Origin: Novosphingobium subterraneum
GTDB lineage: Bacteria; Pseudomonadota; Alphaproteobacteria; Sphingomonadales; Sphingomonadaceae
Reading direction: 5' to 3'
DNA length: 64,000 nucleotides
Assembly: GCF_000807925.1 (NCBI RefSeq)
Contig: NZ_JRVC01000004.1
Span: forward strand, 211,657 to 275,656
Shown: positions 1 through 8,987 of the stretch, in pieces
How positions within the stretch are numbered: position 1 is the stretch's first letter
Layout of the letters: the number at the start of each line of letters is the position of its first letter
Notes under the pieces: generated by a model
The model's database searches: none
The model's input: the letters and a program-made list of their open reading frames with translations, nothing else
Told to the model about the DNA's origin: nothing
Translations under genes and position numbers: made by a program

Positions 1-3000
1 GCGGGCAACTGGGTTCTTCCGGGCACGGCTCCGGCAAGCGTCGGGACTTTGACTGGCACCAATTCGCTGAGCCTCTCTTCGGGCCAGGATATTGTCGGCT
101 ATGCCAACCTGTCGACGCAGGGCTCGCTAACGCTGCAGGCACTGGGGCGGATCGATCTGGGTGCTCTCTTCGCCGTAGGCGCAATCGACGTGACGGCGGG
201 AGGGGCCATAAGCTTTGGCGACCTGACATCCAGCGATTCCATAGATCTCGAGACGCTGGGCGTCACCGTGACCGGCAACATGACAGCAGCGACATCTGTC
301 ACCGTGCAGTCGGCCGGCAGCGTGACGACCGGCAATATCTCGGCCGGAACGGGCACGCCGAACAGCAGCAACGGCGATCTCTATTCGGTCGGGATCACGT
401 CTGGCGGCAGCGTCCAGACAGGTTCCATCTTTGCAGCTTCGGACGCTGGAATCAGTGCCGTTGGCAGCGTGACGACGGGCTTCGTGCGAGCCTATGACAC
501 CCTGCTTCTGGCCGGAACTGGCGTCACCATCGACAGTCTTTCGATCGTCAATCGCACCCTCATTGCCAACGCTTCGATGGCCGCGCTGGGCCAGACGGCC
601 AATGGCTTCGACAAGGAACTGGTATTTGCAACAGCGCCCGTCGCAGTAGGCGGAGCGGTCCGGATCACAAACTCGTCCGGCTCCGGCAGCCTCACAGCAG
701 GCGCGGGAGGCGATCTGACAACCGGCAACCTGTCGGTTTCCAACTCATTGAGACTTTCCGCGGGCGGAAGCCTGACTGTCGGGCAAGTCTCGGCGGGCTC
801 GGGCACGCCAACCGCCAGCGGAGCGGGGCTGATCTCGATCGCGGCCGATGGCAATGTCAGCACTGGCAACCTGACCTCGAGCGGAGACGTCCGCGTTGCG
901 TCCGGTGGCGGTCTCGGCACTGGTACCGTTGTCGGGTATGACGTACTGCTCGGCTCGGTTGGTGACCTCTCCATAACCGGTCTCAATGTCATCAACCGCG
1001 CGCTCGTCGCCAACAGTTCGATGCAGGCTTCGGGGCAAACCGCCAACGGGTTTGACAAGGAGCTCGTGTTCGGTGCGACGCCGGTGGCGCTGACCGGGGC
1101 GGTGACGATCTCCAACAATTCAAGCGTCGGTTCATTGCGGATCGCCGCCGGGACCGGGGTGACCACGGGCAACGTGTTTTCTGGCGGCCGGATAGGGATA
1201 ACGGCCAACGGTCCATTGACCTTCTCGAGCCTTCAGGCGCAGAACGATCGCATCGAGATTATCTCGCGCAATCAGTCGATTACCGCAGCCTCACTCGTTT
1301 CGGGAAGCGACATCCTGGCAAGTGGCGCCACGGCGCTTAATCTCGGGACGGTGCGAGGCCGGGATGTGGTGCTGCTTTCAGGGGGAACCGCATCCGTCCA
1401 GACCGCTCTGGCAGGGGCCGTGTTCAGCGCGACGGGCCAACTGACGAATGCCACAGGCCGCTTGTTGATTGCGGGCAGTTCCATGCTGCCGACCACCGCG
1501 CAGCCCGGAAGTATCAACTACCCGGCAATCTTTGCGGCGACCCCGGCAGCTACCGGCAGCAATGTCACCATCGGCAATGTAGCGATTGCCGGGCGGATCG
1601 CAGTAGCCACGGAGGGCGACTTCTCCGGCGCAGGGATGCGGTCCTTCAACGACATCAAGATCGAGGCCGCCGGAACAGCGACGGTGGCACGGCGCTGGTT
1701 GGCCACGCAGGTCCGGATCGTGTCCGGCGACATTTCGATTATCGACAACGGTAACGCGACCCTTCCGACCGGCCAGACAATCCTTTCGGGTATCCAGACG
1801 GCGGAGACGGGCTTTGTCGACCTGATCTCCAATTCGACCAGGACCGCGCTGATCGGGGATGGGCTAGCCGCAAATGGCGGATACGCACTGAGCAATGCCG
1901 AGATCGGCCTCGTCTCGACCGGCGAGTTGGTCATCGCTGCGGTGGATCGCTCTGCCAACGCAACGGACATGTTGATTGGTGACGTTTCGCTGGTGGCGGG
2001 GGGAGCCATCGGATCGACCAATGTGGCGGGCACCACCGGCAGAGTCATCTTTGCCTCGGGCGAACTGCAGACGGAGATACCGGGCGGCGCAATCCGTGTT
2101 GTCGGCGCGATTACCGGGACCGGCTTTGCTCAGTCCAACGTTCTCGAATTCACGACGGGCCGTTTCGAGCTGGATGCCGCGACAGGATCGATCAATCTTA
2201 CTTCGGCCAGCCAACTGGGGAGCACTGCCCCCCTCGGTGGCGTTCTGGAGATCAATGCGGACCATATCCATGTAGCGTCGAGCAGCATTCTCGAAAAACT
2301 TGCGGCAGATCCATTCTACGAAGGCAGGATCGCCGAACTGAATGCGCCGGCATCTGTCCAGCGACCGGAAGGGGTGCTTCGCAGCCTGGGGCTGGACCTT
2401 TATCCGACAGGCACGCTCTATATCCAGAACACCGGCACGACGCTCAATCCGGCTGGCTTCCTTGCAGATGCCGACCTGACCGATGTGACCGCGCCGACCA
2501 ACTCGGCGGCAGGATCAATTTCCATTGTCGTCAATGGCGCTTTCCAGACCCCTGACGGGATCGTTACCGGAGCGGCGGCACACGGCCTTGTGGTCAATTC
2601 GCCGGACGCCGATTTCACGCCCTTCACGGCTGACAGCCAGATCAACGGCTGCCTGTTCTCCGTGGCGTCATGCGCTTCTGCCATGGAGGGCCCCGATACC
2701 ATCGGGTCTATTTCGGGCCAGATTGAAATTATCTCCAACGAAACGCTGGGAAGCACGCCGGCGTTTGTCGAAGAACCGTCTGGGCCGACCTCTGACGAGA
2801 ATAGCGATGATCCTGCACAGGAAGAGCAGCAGCAGGAGGAGCGGGCTACCGAAGGGGAGGATGCAGCCTCCAGCCCAATCGCTCCGCCACCGCAGCTGAT
2901 CGACAGCAAGCCTCTCGATCCCGTGGGGCAAATCGAGCAACCGGTGGCCGGCAGTGGCAATCCGGCCCTGATCGGGTCGGTCGTGAACGAGGACAGCGCG

Positions 3001-3018
3001 GAAGGAGACGCCCAGTGA
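1..3018 (+). CDS. Filamentous-haemagglutinin-like repetitive exoprotein, 3' part
   Basis: The reading frame is already open at base 1, so the gene begins before the window; a TTG at 49 is not the real start. The visible ~1005 residues are rich in Gly, Ser, Thr, Ala and Asn and built of short alternating units, the composition of a right-handed beta-helix exoprotein such as a two-partner-secretion TpsA protein. Two long internal repeats and a decayed third copy lie between about 340 and 1600. The C-terminus, from about base 2767, changes to an acidic Gln/Glu-rich then Pro-rich tail, which may be a spacer or anchor region. The N-terminal secretion domain that would prove the class is outside the window. 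The stop codon overlaps the start of the CHAT gene (GTGA), so the two are translationally coupled. Surface or secreted location is inferred. Confidence 0.7.
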   Translation, partial: AGNWVLPGTAPASVGTLTGTNSLSLSSGQDIVGYANLSTQGSLTLQALGRIDLGALFAVGAIDVTAGGAISFGDLTSSDSIDLETLGVTVTGNMTAATSVTVQSAGSVTTGNISAGTGTPNSSNGDLYSVGITSGGSVQTGSIFAASDAGISAVGSVTTGFVRAYDTLLLAGTGVTIDSLSIVNRTLIANASMAALGQTANGFDKELVFATAPVAVGGAVRITNSSGSGSLTAGAGGDLTTGNLSVSNSLRLSAGGSLTVGQVSAGSGTPTASGAGLISIAADGNVSTGNLTSSGDVRVASGGGLGTGTVVGYDVLLGSVGDLSITGLNVINRALVANSSMQASGQTANGFDKELVFGATPVALTGAVTISNNSSVGSLRIAAGTGVTTGNVFSGGRIGITANGPLTFSSLQAQNDRIEIISRNQSITAASLVSGSDILASGATALNLGTVRGRDVVLLSGGTASVQTALAGAVFSATGQLTNATGRLLIAGSSMLPTTAQPGSINYPAIFAATPAATGSNVTIGNVAIAGRIAVATEGDFSGAGMRSFNDIKIEAAGTATVARRWLATQVRIVSGDISIIDNGNATLPTGQTILSGIQTAETGFVDLISNSTRTALIGDGLAANGGYALSNAEIGLVSTGELVIAAVDRSANATDMLIGDVSLVAGGAIGSTNVAGTTGRVIFASGELQTEIPGGAIRVVGAITGTGFAQSNVLEFTTGRFELDAATGSINLTSASQLGSTAPLGGVLEINADHIHVASSSILEKLAADPFYEGRIAELNAPASVQRPEGVLRSLGLDLYPTGTLYIQNTGTTLNPAGFLADADLTDVTAPTNSAAGSISIVVNGAFQTPDGIVTGAAAHGLVVNSPDADFTPFTADSQINGCLFSVASCASAMEGPDTIGSISGQIEIISNETLGSTPAFVEEPSGPTSDENSDDPAQEEQQQEERATEGEDAASSPIAPPPQLIDSKPLDPVGQIEQPVAGSGNPALIGSVVNEDSAEGDAQ
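340..1230 (+). repeat. Two ~148-residue tandem repeats inside the exoprotein gene
   Basis: The coding sequence contains two similar units. The motif SAGTGTP at 340 recurs as SAGSGTP at 790, and the block around NRTLIANAS...GQTANGFDKELVF at 550 recurs as NRALVANSS...GQTANGFDKELVF at 994, a period of about 444-450 bases. A more diverged third copy is suggested near 1459-1600 by RLLIAGSSM and FAATPAATGSNVTIGN. The copies differ at many codons, so this is an old protein repeat rather than a recent DNA duplication. Confidence 0.75.
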
Positions 3019-6000
3019 ACGCGCGCATAAAGACAATTCGCAGCAGCGCCATGATGGCGGCACTCCTGGCATCGGCGGCAACGCCGTTGCAGGCGGCCGA
3101 AGGGCAGCAGCCTCTGTCGATCCGCAACTCGTTCCGTGTTGGCAGTTCGGGTGTGACCTGCACCGCGCAGAATGCTCCGCTGGACAAGCGGCTGGGCGGT
3201 ATCTTCGATCGTGGTTACCGGGTCAGTTGTCGAGACGCCGCCGGGGCAGTGGGCAGTCTGATTGCCGTGAGGCGGGACATCTCCATGGGCAACGAGCCCA
3301 CCGGCCTTCCCGGCGTGACTTTGGCTTGCGGGGGCGAAGGCAGCGTCGCGATCGAAACGCTGGGCCGGGTTAGCGCAGTGAACTGCCGCGACCAGAACGC
3401 CAATGTCGAATACAAACGCTATGCGGTGAAGCGCGGCGGGACCACCTACTTTGTTGAAGGGCTTGCAGGCTATGATCCGGCGCTGCGACTGGCTCTCGCG
3501 AGCGTTGTCAGCGACAGTCCGGTGCCGGGCGAAATCCGCGTGGCGACGACCGAGGTCAGCGATCCTGCCGCCTTCGCGCGCGTGCAGGCGGGGCAACTGG
3601 ATCGCCTCGGTGCGCGGGACGAAGGGTATTTGCGCAACAATGGCGGCCGCTTTGCCGAATCCTCGGAGTTTTTCGAGGCGTTGGCCAGTCGTGATCGCTC
3701 GACCGGTGGGGCAGGACTTGCAGAAGCCCTGGCCAATCAGGGCCTGCAGCAATCCAATCTCGGCAACTTCACGGCAGCCGACCGCCTGCTTTCACAAGCA
3801 GCCGGAGCGCTTTCGCGGGGGGACGGCGTGACGCAGCGCCTGATCCGTAACTATCGTGCAATTAACCGGCTCAACCAGCGCAAGGCTGCGGCTGCGCTGA
3901 AGGAACTGGCAACGCCCGTGAGCGCCGTCGGGGACGTCTATGACCGGCCCAGCCTTGCGGCTGGGGTGATCAATGCGCCGCTAGCCGAACAGATCAACCG
4001 CGAGAGTTCGTCGCTCAAGCGGCTGGGGGCGGTCGATCCCGGGCTTACGGACCTTGAGCGCGCAGAGATCCTCGATGCGCAAGCCGATGCTCTGAAGGCA
4101 ACGGCGGCGCGCGTTCAAGGCAGGCTGGATGAAGCAGTGTCAGGATTTGAAGGCGCCAGCCGGAGGCTCGAAGCGGTAAGGGGCGGGCGCGTTGCCTCCG
4201 CTGGCTGGCTGCGTGCAGAAATCCAGATAGAGCTGGCATTGCTGGCCGAAGCGCAGGGCCGCAAGGCTGACAGCGGTGCGGCTTTCGACCGGGCAATTGC
4301 CCTGATCGGCGCATCCTTCCCGCAGTCACCGGCCTTGCTGGCCACGCAGGCCCGCAAAGCGGCGTGGCTTGGCCGCAGCGGCGACGAGGCCGGAGCCCTG
4401 GCGCTTTATGGAAAAGTCGTAGAGGAAAGCCTGTCGGTCCCCGATGCCGGGACGACATTGCGCGATCTGCTCGGACCCTATTTCGGGTTGCTGGCCAAGA
4501 GCAACGGACCAGATGCAGCCAAGGCAACGTTTGTGGCCTCGCAAGTGCTTCAGCGTCCGGGCGTTGCCCAGACGCAGGCAGTGTTGGCGCGCCAGATGTC
4601 AGAAGGCAATGACGAGGCAGCGGCGCTGTTCCGTCTGTCGCTGGTCCGCACCCGTGACATCGCCCGCACCGAGGCTCTGGTCGAACAGCTTTCAGCGGTT
4701 GCCATGCCTGACGAGAAGCAGAGAGCCGCGCTGGTTGCGGCGCAGGACAACCTGGCCTCATTGCGTCGCGACCAGACGGCTTTGGTAAGCAAGTTGGCGG
4801 CGTTTCCGCGCTATAACGTGCTGGCGCCGCGTGGCGTTGAGCTGGCTGAACTGCAGGCCGCACTCAAGCCGGGGGAATCCTATTACAAGCTGATGCTGGT
4901 GGGCGACCGCGCCTATGGTCTGTTTGCGACAAGTGGCGATGCGCGCGTCGTGGACCTTGGCCTGACGCCAGCGGCCTTGGCCAGGCAGGTTCAGGACATT
5001 CGTGATACGATCGTGAAGGTCGAGAATGGCCAGCAGGTCAACTATCCCTTCGACCTCGACAAGTCCCGCGCGCTCTACAAGGCCGTTTTCGGACAGGTTG
5101 AGGATTTGCTGCCCGGCACGCGTCATCTGATCTTCGAACCGGATGGCGCCATGCTGCAGCTTCCGCCAACGGTTCTGGTAGCCGGCGACAAGGGCATCGC
5201 GGAATACAAGAAGCGGATGGAGAGCCCGGACGGCGATCCCTTCGACTTCACCGGTGTCGAGTGGCTGGGCCGTGGGCGCGAGGTTTCGATTGCGGTGAGC
5301 CCGCGCGGATTCCTCGACATTCGCAAGCTTGCGGCATCGGGGGCACCACGCAATTACCTAGGGCTGGGGCATAATGCCAAGCCCACGCAACGGCCTATGG
5401 CGGCGGTGGCGGATGAATGCGATTGGCCGCTGGCCACTTGGCAGAATCCGATCTCTGCCGACGAGCTGCTCTTCGCGCAGAAGAAGCTCAGCCTGGGTGG
5501 TAGCGCGGTGAAGACCGATGCGCAGTTCAGCGACAGCGCCCTACTGAGCGAAAGTGACCTCGATCAGTATCGCGTGCTGCACTTTGCGACGCACGGCCTT
5601 GTCACGGCTCCGCGCGCGGATTGCCCGGCACGCCCCGCGCTGGTGACCAGTTTCGGGGACATGGGTTCTGATGGTCTGCTGAGCTTCCGCGAAATCTTCG
5701 ACCTGAAGCTGAATGCAGACCTTGTGATCCTTTCAGCCTGCGATACGGCCGGGATGGCAACGGTGGCAGCCAGCCGGGAGGCGGGCGTCACCACCGGCGG
5801 CAATTATGCGCTCGACGGGCTGGTCCGCGCTTTCGTCGGCGCGGGTGCGCGTTCGGTGATTGCCAGCCACTGGCCGGTGCCGGACGACTTCGACGCCACC
5901 AAGCGTCTGATCGGCGGTGTCATCGATTCCAGGCCCGGGCAGGAACTCGCAAGTGCTCTGGAGGGGGCTCAGGAAAAGCTGATGGACGATCCCAATACGT

Positions 6001-6098
6001 CCCATCCTTTCTATTGGGCTGCATTCATCATCGTGGGCGACGGCGCAAAGCCGCTGGTAACCGGCAATGCACCGATGACGACGCAGGCTTCGCGATAA
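3015..6098 (+). CDS. Exported TPR-CHAT (caspase-like) protein
   Basis: This 1027-residue protein starts at a GTG overlapping the previous stop by four bases. Residues 1-28 form a signal peptide (basic start, hydrophobic core, LQAAEG cleavage region), so it is predicted to leave the cytoplasm. The N-terminal ~120 residues carry four cysteines that could form disulfides. The middle (about 190-600) is alpha-helical with TPR-like repeats. The C-terminal ~320 residues are a CHAT domain: HFATHG holds the likely catalytic His860 and LSACDTAG the likely Cys909, followed by the family motif around RSVIASHWPVPD. CHAT domains are caspase-like cysteine peptidases; no substrate is visible, but the coupled exoprotein is the obvious candidate partner. 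The position suggests a two-gene or larger secretion operon. The function is inferred from the domains. Confidence 0.85.
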   Translation: MNARIKTIRSSAMMAALLASAATPLQAAEGQQPLSIRNSFRVGSSGVTCTAQNAPLDKRLGGIFDRGYRVSCRDAAGAVGSLIAVRRDISMGNEPTGLPGVTLACGGEGSVAIETLGRVSAVNCRDQNANVEYKRYAVKRGGTTYFVEGLAGYDPALRLALASVVSDSPVPGEIRVATTEVSDPAAFARVQAGQLDRLGARDEGYLRNNGGRFAESSEFFEALASRDRSTGGAGLAEALANQGLQQSNLGNFTAADRLLSQAAGALSRGDGVTQRLIRNYRAINRLNQRKAAAALKELATPVSAVGDVYDRPSLAAGVINAPLAEQINRESSSLKRLGAVDPGLTDLERAEILDAQADALKATAARVQGRLDEAVSGFEGASRRLEAVRGGRVASAGWLRAEIQIELALLAEAQGRKADSGAAFDRAIALIGASFPQSPALLATQARKAAWLGRSGDEAGALALYGKVVEESLSVPDAGTTLRDLLGPYFGLLAKSNGPDAAKATFVASQVLQRPGVAQTQAVLARQMSEGNDEAAALFRLSLVRTRDIARTEALVEQLSAVAMPDEKQRAALVAAQDNLASLRRDQTALVSKLAAFPRYNVLAPRGVELAELQAALKPGESYYKLMLVGDRAYGLFATSGDARVVDLGLTPAALARQVQDIRDTIVKVENGQQVNYPFDLDKSRALYKAVFGQVEDLLPGTRHLIFEPDGAMLQLPPTVLVAGDKGIAEYKKRMESPDGDPFDFTGVEWLGRGREVSIAVSPRGFLDIRKLAASGAPRNYLGLGHNAKPTQRPMAAVADECDWPLATWQNPISADELLFAQKKLSLGGSAVKTDAQFSDSALLSESDLDQYRVLHFATHGLVTAPRADCPARPALVTSFGDMGSDGLLSFREIFDLKLNADLVILSACDTAGMATVAASREAGVTTGGNYALDGLVRAFVGAGARSVIASHWPVPDDFDATKRLIGGVIDSRPGQELASALEGAQEKLMDDPNTSHPFYWAAFIIVGDGAKPLVTGNAPMTTQASR

Positions 6099-6126
6099 GC
6101 GCAGCTTTCGATGCTGGTACGTAAAG

Positions 6127-6148
6127 GCCCGCAGGTGATCCTGCGGGC
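6127..6148 (+). terminator. Hairpin after the CHAT gene
   Basis: A perfect 9-bp inverted repeat (GCCCGCAGG, loop TGAT, CCTGCGGGC) lies 28 bases after the CHAT stop codon. It has no T-run after it, so it may be a weak terminator or a transcript-end stabiliser rather than a classical intrinsic terminator. Confidence 0.45.
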
Positions 6149-6210
6149 TGAACTTTGCGGTTAACGGGCCGTCCTCAATCCTGTCGGGAACACAGGATCG
6201 GAGATGAGCA

Positions 6211-6534
6211 ATGTGGCTTGAGAACAACGGCACGGCACGCCGCTCTCCCTACTCTGCAGGCGTTCCAGAGGGTCCGATCCCGGCGGCCTATCGCCGCGGC
6301 ATCTTCAGGGCCAAGGTTAACGCCCACGAATTGACCGGTACGCACGCACAGATCGAATGTCTGGAGAATCTGAGCCCGGGCAGCATGGTATGGCTGACCT
6401 TCACGGGGCTCGAATCACGGGCGGCGATTGTCGAGGAAAGTGCAGCGTTCAGGATCAGGCTGCGGTTTGTCGAACCATTCCATCCCGCAGTGCTCGATGC
6501 CATCCTGCAGGGCAGGTTAGGCGTGTTTCACTGA
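6211..6534 (+). CDS. PilZ-like domain protein
   Basis: A 107-residue protein. An upstream GGAG at 6200-6203 sits 7 bases before the ATG and supports this start; the ATG at 6204 runs straight into a stop. An RR pair at residues 28-29 is followed by a beta-rich region ending in PGSMVWLTFTGLE and FVEPFHPAVLDAIL, which resembles the small stand-alone PilZ proteins of sphingomonads. The usual [D/N]xSxxG part of the c-di-GMP site is not well preserved, so ligand binding is uncertain. It stands alone between the CHAT gene and tRNA-Asn. Confidence 0.65.
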   Translation: MWLENNGTARRSPYSAGVPEGPIPAAYRRGIFRAKVNAHELTGTHAQIECLENLSPGSMVWLTFTGLESRAAIVEESAAFRIRLRFVEPFHPAVLDAILQGRLGVFH

Positions 6535-6573
6535 GGCAAGGGCAAAGCCAGCCAACACCGGCGCAGCCGCTAT

Positions 6574-6595
6574 GCCCTGAATGAAGGGCGGGGCA
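6574..6595 (-). terminator. Possible terminator of tRNA-Asn
   Basis: Downstream of tRNA-Asn on the minus strand lies an imperfect hairpin (GCCCT ... AGGGC, with alternative pairing of ATGCCC to GGGCAT). There is no clear T-run, so the assignment is weak. Confidence 0.3.
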
Positions 6596-6620
6596 TGATG
6601 CTGAATTGCTTGGAAGAAAG

Positions 6621-6695
6621 TGGCTCCCTGAGTAGGATTCGAACCTACGGCCGCTCGATTAACAGTCGAGAGCTCTACCGCTGAGCTATCAGGGA
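6621..6695 (-). tRNA. tRNA-Asn (anticodon GTT)
   Basis: The minus strand folds as a complete 75-nt cloverleaf: acceptor TCCCTGA/TCAGGGA, discriminator G and an encoded CCA, D-arm with GCTC/GAGC, anticodon loop CTGTTAA giving GTT, and T-arm with GGTTCGAATCC. Confidence 0.97.
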
Positions 6696-6775
6696 GCAGC
6701 CCCAGTTCCCCGGGGCAGGAGCGCGCTAATAACAGGCGATTCTCGTTTGGCAAGCACCTGTTTCGAGATTTTTGC

Positions 6776-7555
6776 TCAGACCATGAATTGCTCGGCGAAG
6801 ATGCGGTCTTCGAGGCTCTGGCCGCGGTCGAACATCAGGGTAAGGCGGTGTTCGGGCCAGGCCTTCACACGCACTTCGCGGACATCGCGCACTTCCTTCT
6901 GATCGGCCACGACGAGAACCGGCCGCTTCACCGATTCGAGCGCCTTGAATACGATCTCGTAGGTGTCGGGCAGAATCGCGCCGCGCCACCTGCGGGGACG
7001 GAAGGGGCTGATCGGCGTCAGCGCCAGCATGTTCGAGGACAACGGCAGGATCGGGCCGTTGGCCGAGAGGTTGTAGGCGGTGGAGCCAGCAGGGGTAGCG
7101 ACGAGGACGCCGTCGCAGGCCAGTTCGGGCATGCGCACCTTGCCGTTGACGCTGACCTCCAGCTTGGCGGTCTGGCGGGTTTCGCGCAGGATCGAGACTT
7201 CGTTGATCGCGCAGACCGAATGTTCTTCGTCCGAGTTGGTTATCGCAGTCATGCGCAGGGGCGAGACCGAGATCTGAGTGGCCTTGGCCAGTCGCTCCTC
7301 GATGCCACGGCTCGACCGGTACTTGTTCATCAGGAAGCCCACTGTGCCGAGATTGAGCCCGAAGGCCGGCACGACGTGGTCAATATCGAGCATGTGGTGC
7401 AGTGTCTGCAGCATGAAGCCGTCGCCGCCGATGACCACGGCCGCCTCTGCCTGATCGAGAGAAACCCAGTTCCTGCTCTTCAGAAGGCTCTCGTAAGCGT
7501 CCTGGGCGCGCTCGCTGGGCGAAGCTACAAGCGCTAGGCGAGTGAAGTCCGGCAT
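6776..7555 (-). CDS. nadK: NAD kinase
   Basis: A 259-residue protein that phosphorylates NAD to NADP in the cytosol using ATP. The hallmark motif VIGGDGFMLQ lies near residues 45-55, followed by NLGTVGFLMN and STAYNLSANGPILP, all diagnostic of the family. The ATG at 7555 gives the family's usual length and an N-terminus of MPDFTRLAL. The frame stays open upstream to 7708, but that extension does not look like NadK. Its neighbour on the other side is divergently transcribed, so the 7556-7706 gap probably holds both promoters; I could not pick out convincing -35/-10 boxes. Confidence 0.95.
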   Translation of the reverse strand: MPDFTRLALVASPSERAQDAYESLLKSRNWVSLDQAEAAVVIGGDGFMLQTLHHMLDIDHVVPAFGLNLGTVGFLMNKYRSSRGIEERLAKATQISVSPLRMTAITNSDEEHSVCAINEVSILRETRQTAKLEVSVNGKVRMPELACDGVLVATPAGSTAYNLSANGPILPLSSNMLALTPISPFRPRRWRGAILPDTYEIVFKALESVKRPVLVVADQKEVRDVREVRVKAWPEHRLTLMFDRGQSLEDRIFAEQFMV

Positions 7556-7706
7556 CAGTATCAAAGCCCCCATCTGACGCGACTGCATCGTACCGGAGCG
7601 GGGATATGGGGCTAACTGAAGCCGCGCAATGCACAAAAGTACTGGAGCGGGGGCTTGCCGCGAACGGGGAACGCTTTGGCAAGGTTCCGCTGCTATTCGA
7701 CGCATC

Positions 7707-8987
7707 ATGCCTCACCGCCTGACCTTGCCGGATGCCGATGCTGGCCGGGATGCCCTCACTGGTTTGCCGGGACTGGCTGCGGCAAGATCGTGGCTGGCGC
7801 GGCATGAGCCGGACTTTGTCCATGCCATGCTTGTCGGTCTGCACCGCTTGAGTTCGGTCAACCTGGCTTACGGCCATGCGGGCGGAGATACTGCGCTGGC
7901 TGAAATAGGGCGACGTATCGCCGATTTTGCGGTCGACGAACTGGACCCTGGTTCCTTGGTGGCGCGCGTGGGCGGTGGCGAGTTCCTGATCGCCAGCGAC
8001 GGCACTATCAGTCGTGAGCGCTGGCAGTGGCTGGCAGAAGCACTGACGCGCCGCATCTCTCGCGGTCTGCCGGTGCGGGGCGAGATGCTGCACCTGGTTC
8101 CACGAACGGCGCTGTTGCGCGGAATTCCGGGCGAGGCCGGGGCGGCAATGATCGACCGCTTGGATCAAGCGCTCGGCGCGGTACAGCAGCAAGCCGGACG
8201 CCGCATACTCTGGGCCGATGGCTCGCACCGGGCGCGAGGTCGGAGTGCGGCGCGGCTTGAAGCCGATCTGATCGGGGCCATGGCGCGGGACGAGATCGGA
8301 CTCGTGTTCCAGCCACAGTATCGCGTGGCCGACGGCGTGCTGGTCGGCGTGGAAGCTCTCGCGCGCTGGGACCATCCCCAACTTGGCCGGATCGGCGCGG
8401 AGACGCTTTTCGCCATTGCCGAGCGTGGCGATCATGTAGCGCAGCTCTCACGGCATATCGCGGGCAAGGCACTGGCGGCGGCGGCGGGGTGGGGCAAGCT
8501 CGCGTTGTCCCTCAACGTGACAGCCGAGGATCTGGCAAGCGAAGCATTCGCTGCAGACTTTCGCGAGTTGTTGGTCGGAACCGGGTTCGTGCCGACGAGG
8601 CTTACGCTGGAAGTGACCGAACATGCGCTGGTGGCGGACTTTGCCCAATCAGCAGCGGCGCTGGCGGAGCTCGCTTCAGTGGGCGTGCGCGTGGCGCTCG
8701 ACGATTTCGGGACGGGCTATGCCAACTTCCGCACGCTGAAGTCGCTGCCGCTCGATACGATCAAGCTCGACGCATCCATGGTCCGAGACGTCGACAGCGA
8801 TCCGCGCGACAGGGCAATCCTGACGGCGATCGTCGCGATGGCGCGTGCGCTCGGGCTCAAGATCGTATGCGAAGGCGTCGAGCGCGAGAGCCAGCTTTCA
8901 GTACTGCAGCAAGAGGGCTGCGACACGTTCCAGGGTTTCCTGCGATCAGGACCGATCAGCGCGGCAGAGGTCTCCGCTTTGCTTTAG
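7707..8987 (+). CDS. EAL phosphodiesterase with degenerate GGDEF domain
   Basis: The protein has an N-terminal GGDEF-like domain (about residues 10-165) and a C-terminal EAL domain (about 185-425). The diguanylate cyclase motif reads GGGEF at residues 89-93, losing the metal-binding acid, so cyclase activity is unlikely. The EAL domain looks intact: VEAL with Glu216, LSLNVTAED, LEVTEH, DDFGTGY and CEGVE are all present, predicting hydrolysis of c-di-GMP. No membrane segment or sensor domain is visible, so it is probably cytosolic, with the GGDEF half possibly binding GTP as a regulator. The ATG at 7707 is preferred because the GGDEF-like domain starts just after it; an ATG at 7629 would add 26 unconvincing residues. 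The 3' end overlaps the end of mfd by 42 bases, tail to tail. Confidence 0.88.
   Translation: MPHRLTLPDADAGRDALTGLPGLAAARSWLARHEPDFVHAMLVGLHRLSSVNLAYGHAGGDTALAEIGRRIADFAVDELDPGSLVARVGGGEFLIASDGTISRERWQWLAEALTRRISRGLPVRGEMLHLVPRTALLRGIPGEAGAAMIDRLDQALGAVQQQAGRRILWADGSHRARGRSAARLEADLIGAMARDEIGLVFQPQYRVADGVLVGVEALARWDHPQLGRIGAETLFAIAERGDHVAQLSRHIAGKALAAAAGWGKLALSLNVTAEDLASEAFAADFRELLVGTGFVPTRLTLEVTEHALVADFAQSAAALAELASVGVRVALDDFGTGYANFRTLKSLPLDTIKLDASMVRDVDSDPRDRAILTAIVAMARALGLKIVCEGVERESQLSVLQQEGCDTFQGFLRSGPISAAEVSALL

Noticed and set aside
2418..3752. A 444-codon minus-strand frame across the exoprotein/CHAT junction
   Set aside because: It is low-complexity antisense of two coding genes with no ribosome site or domain.
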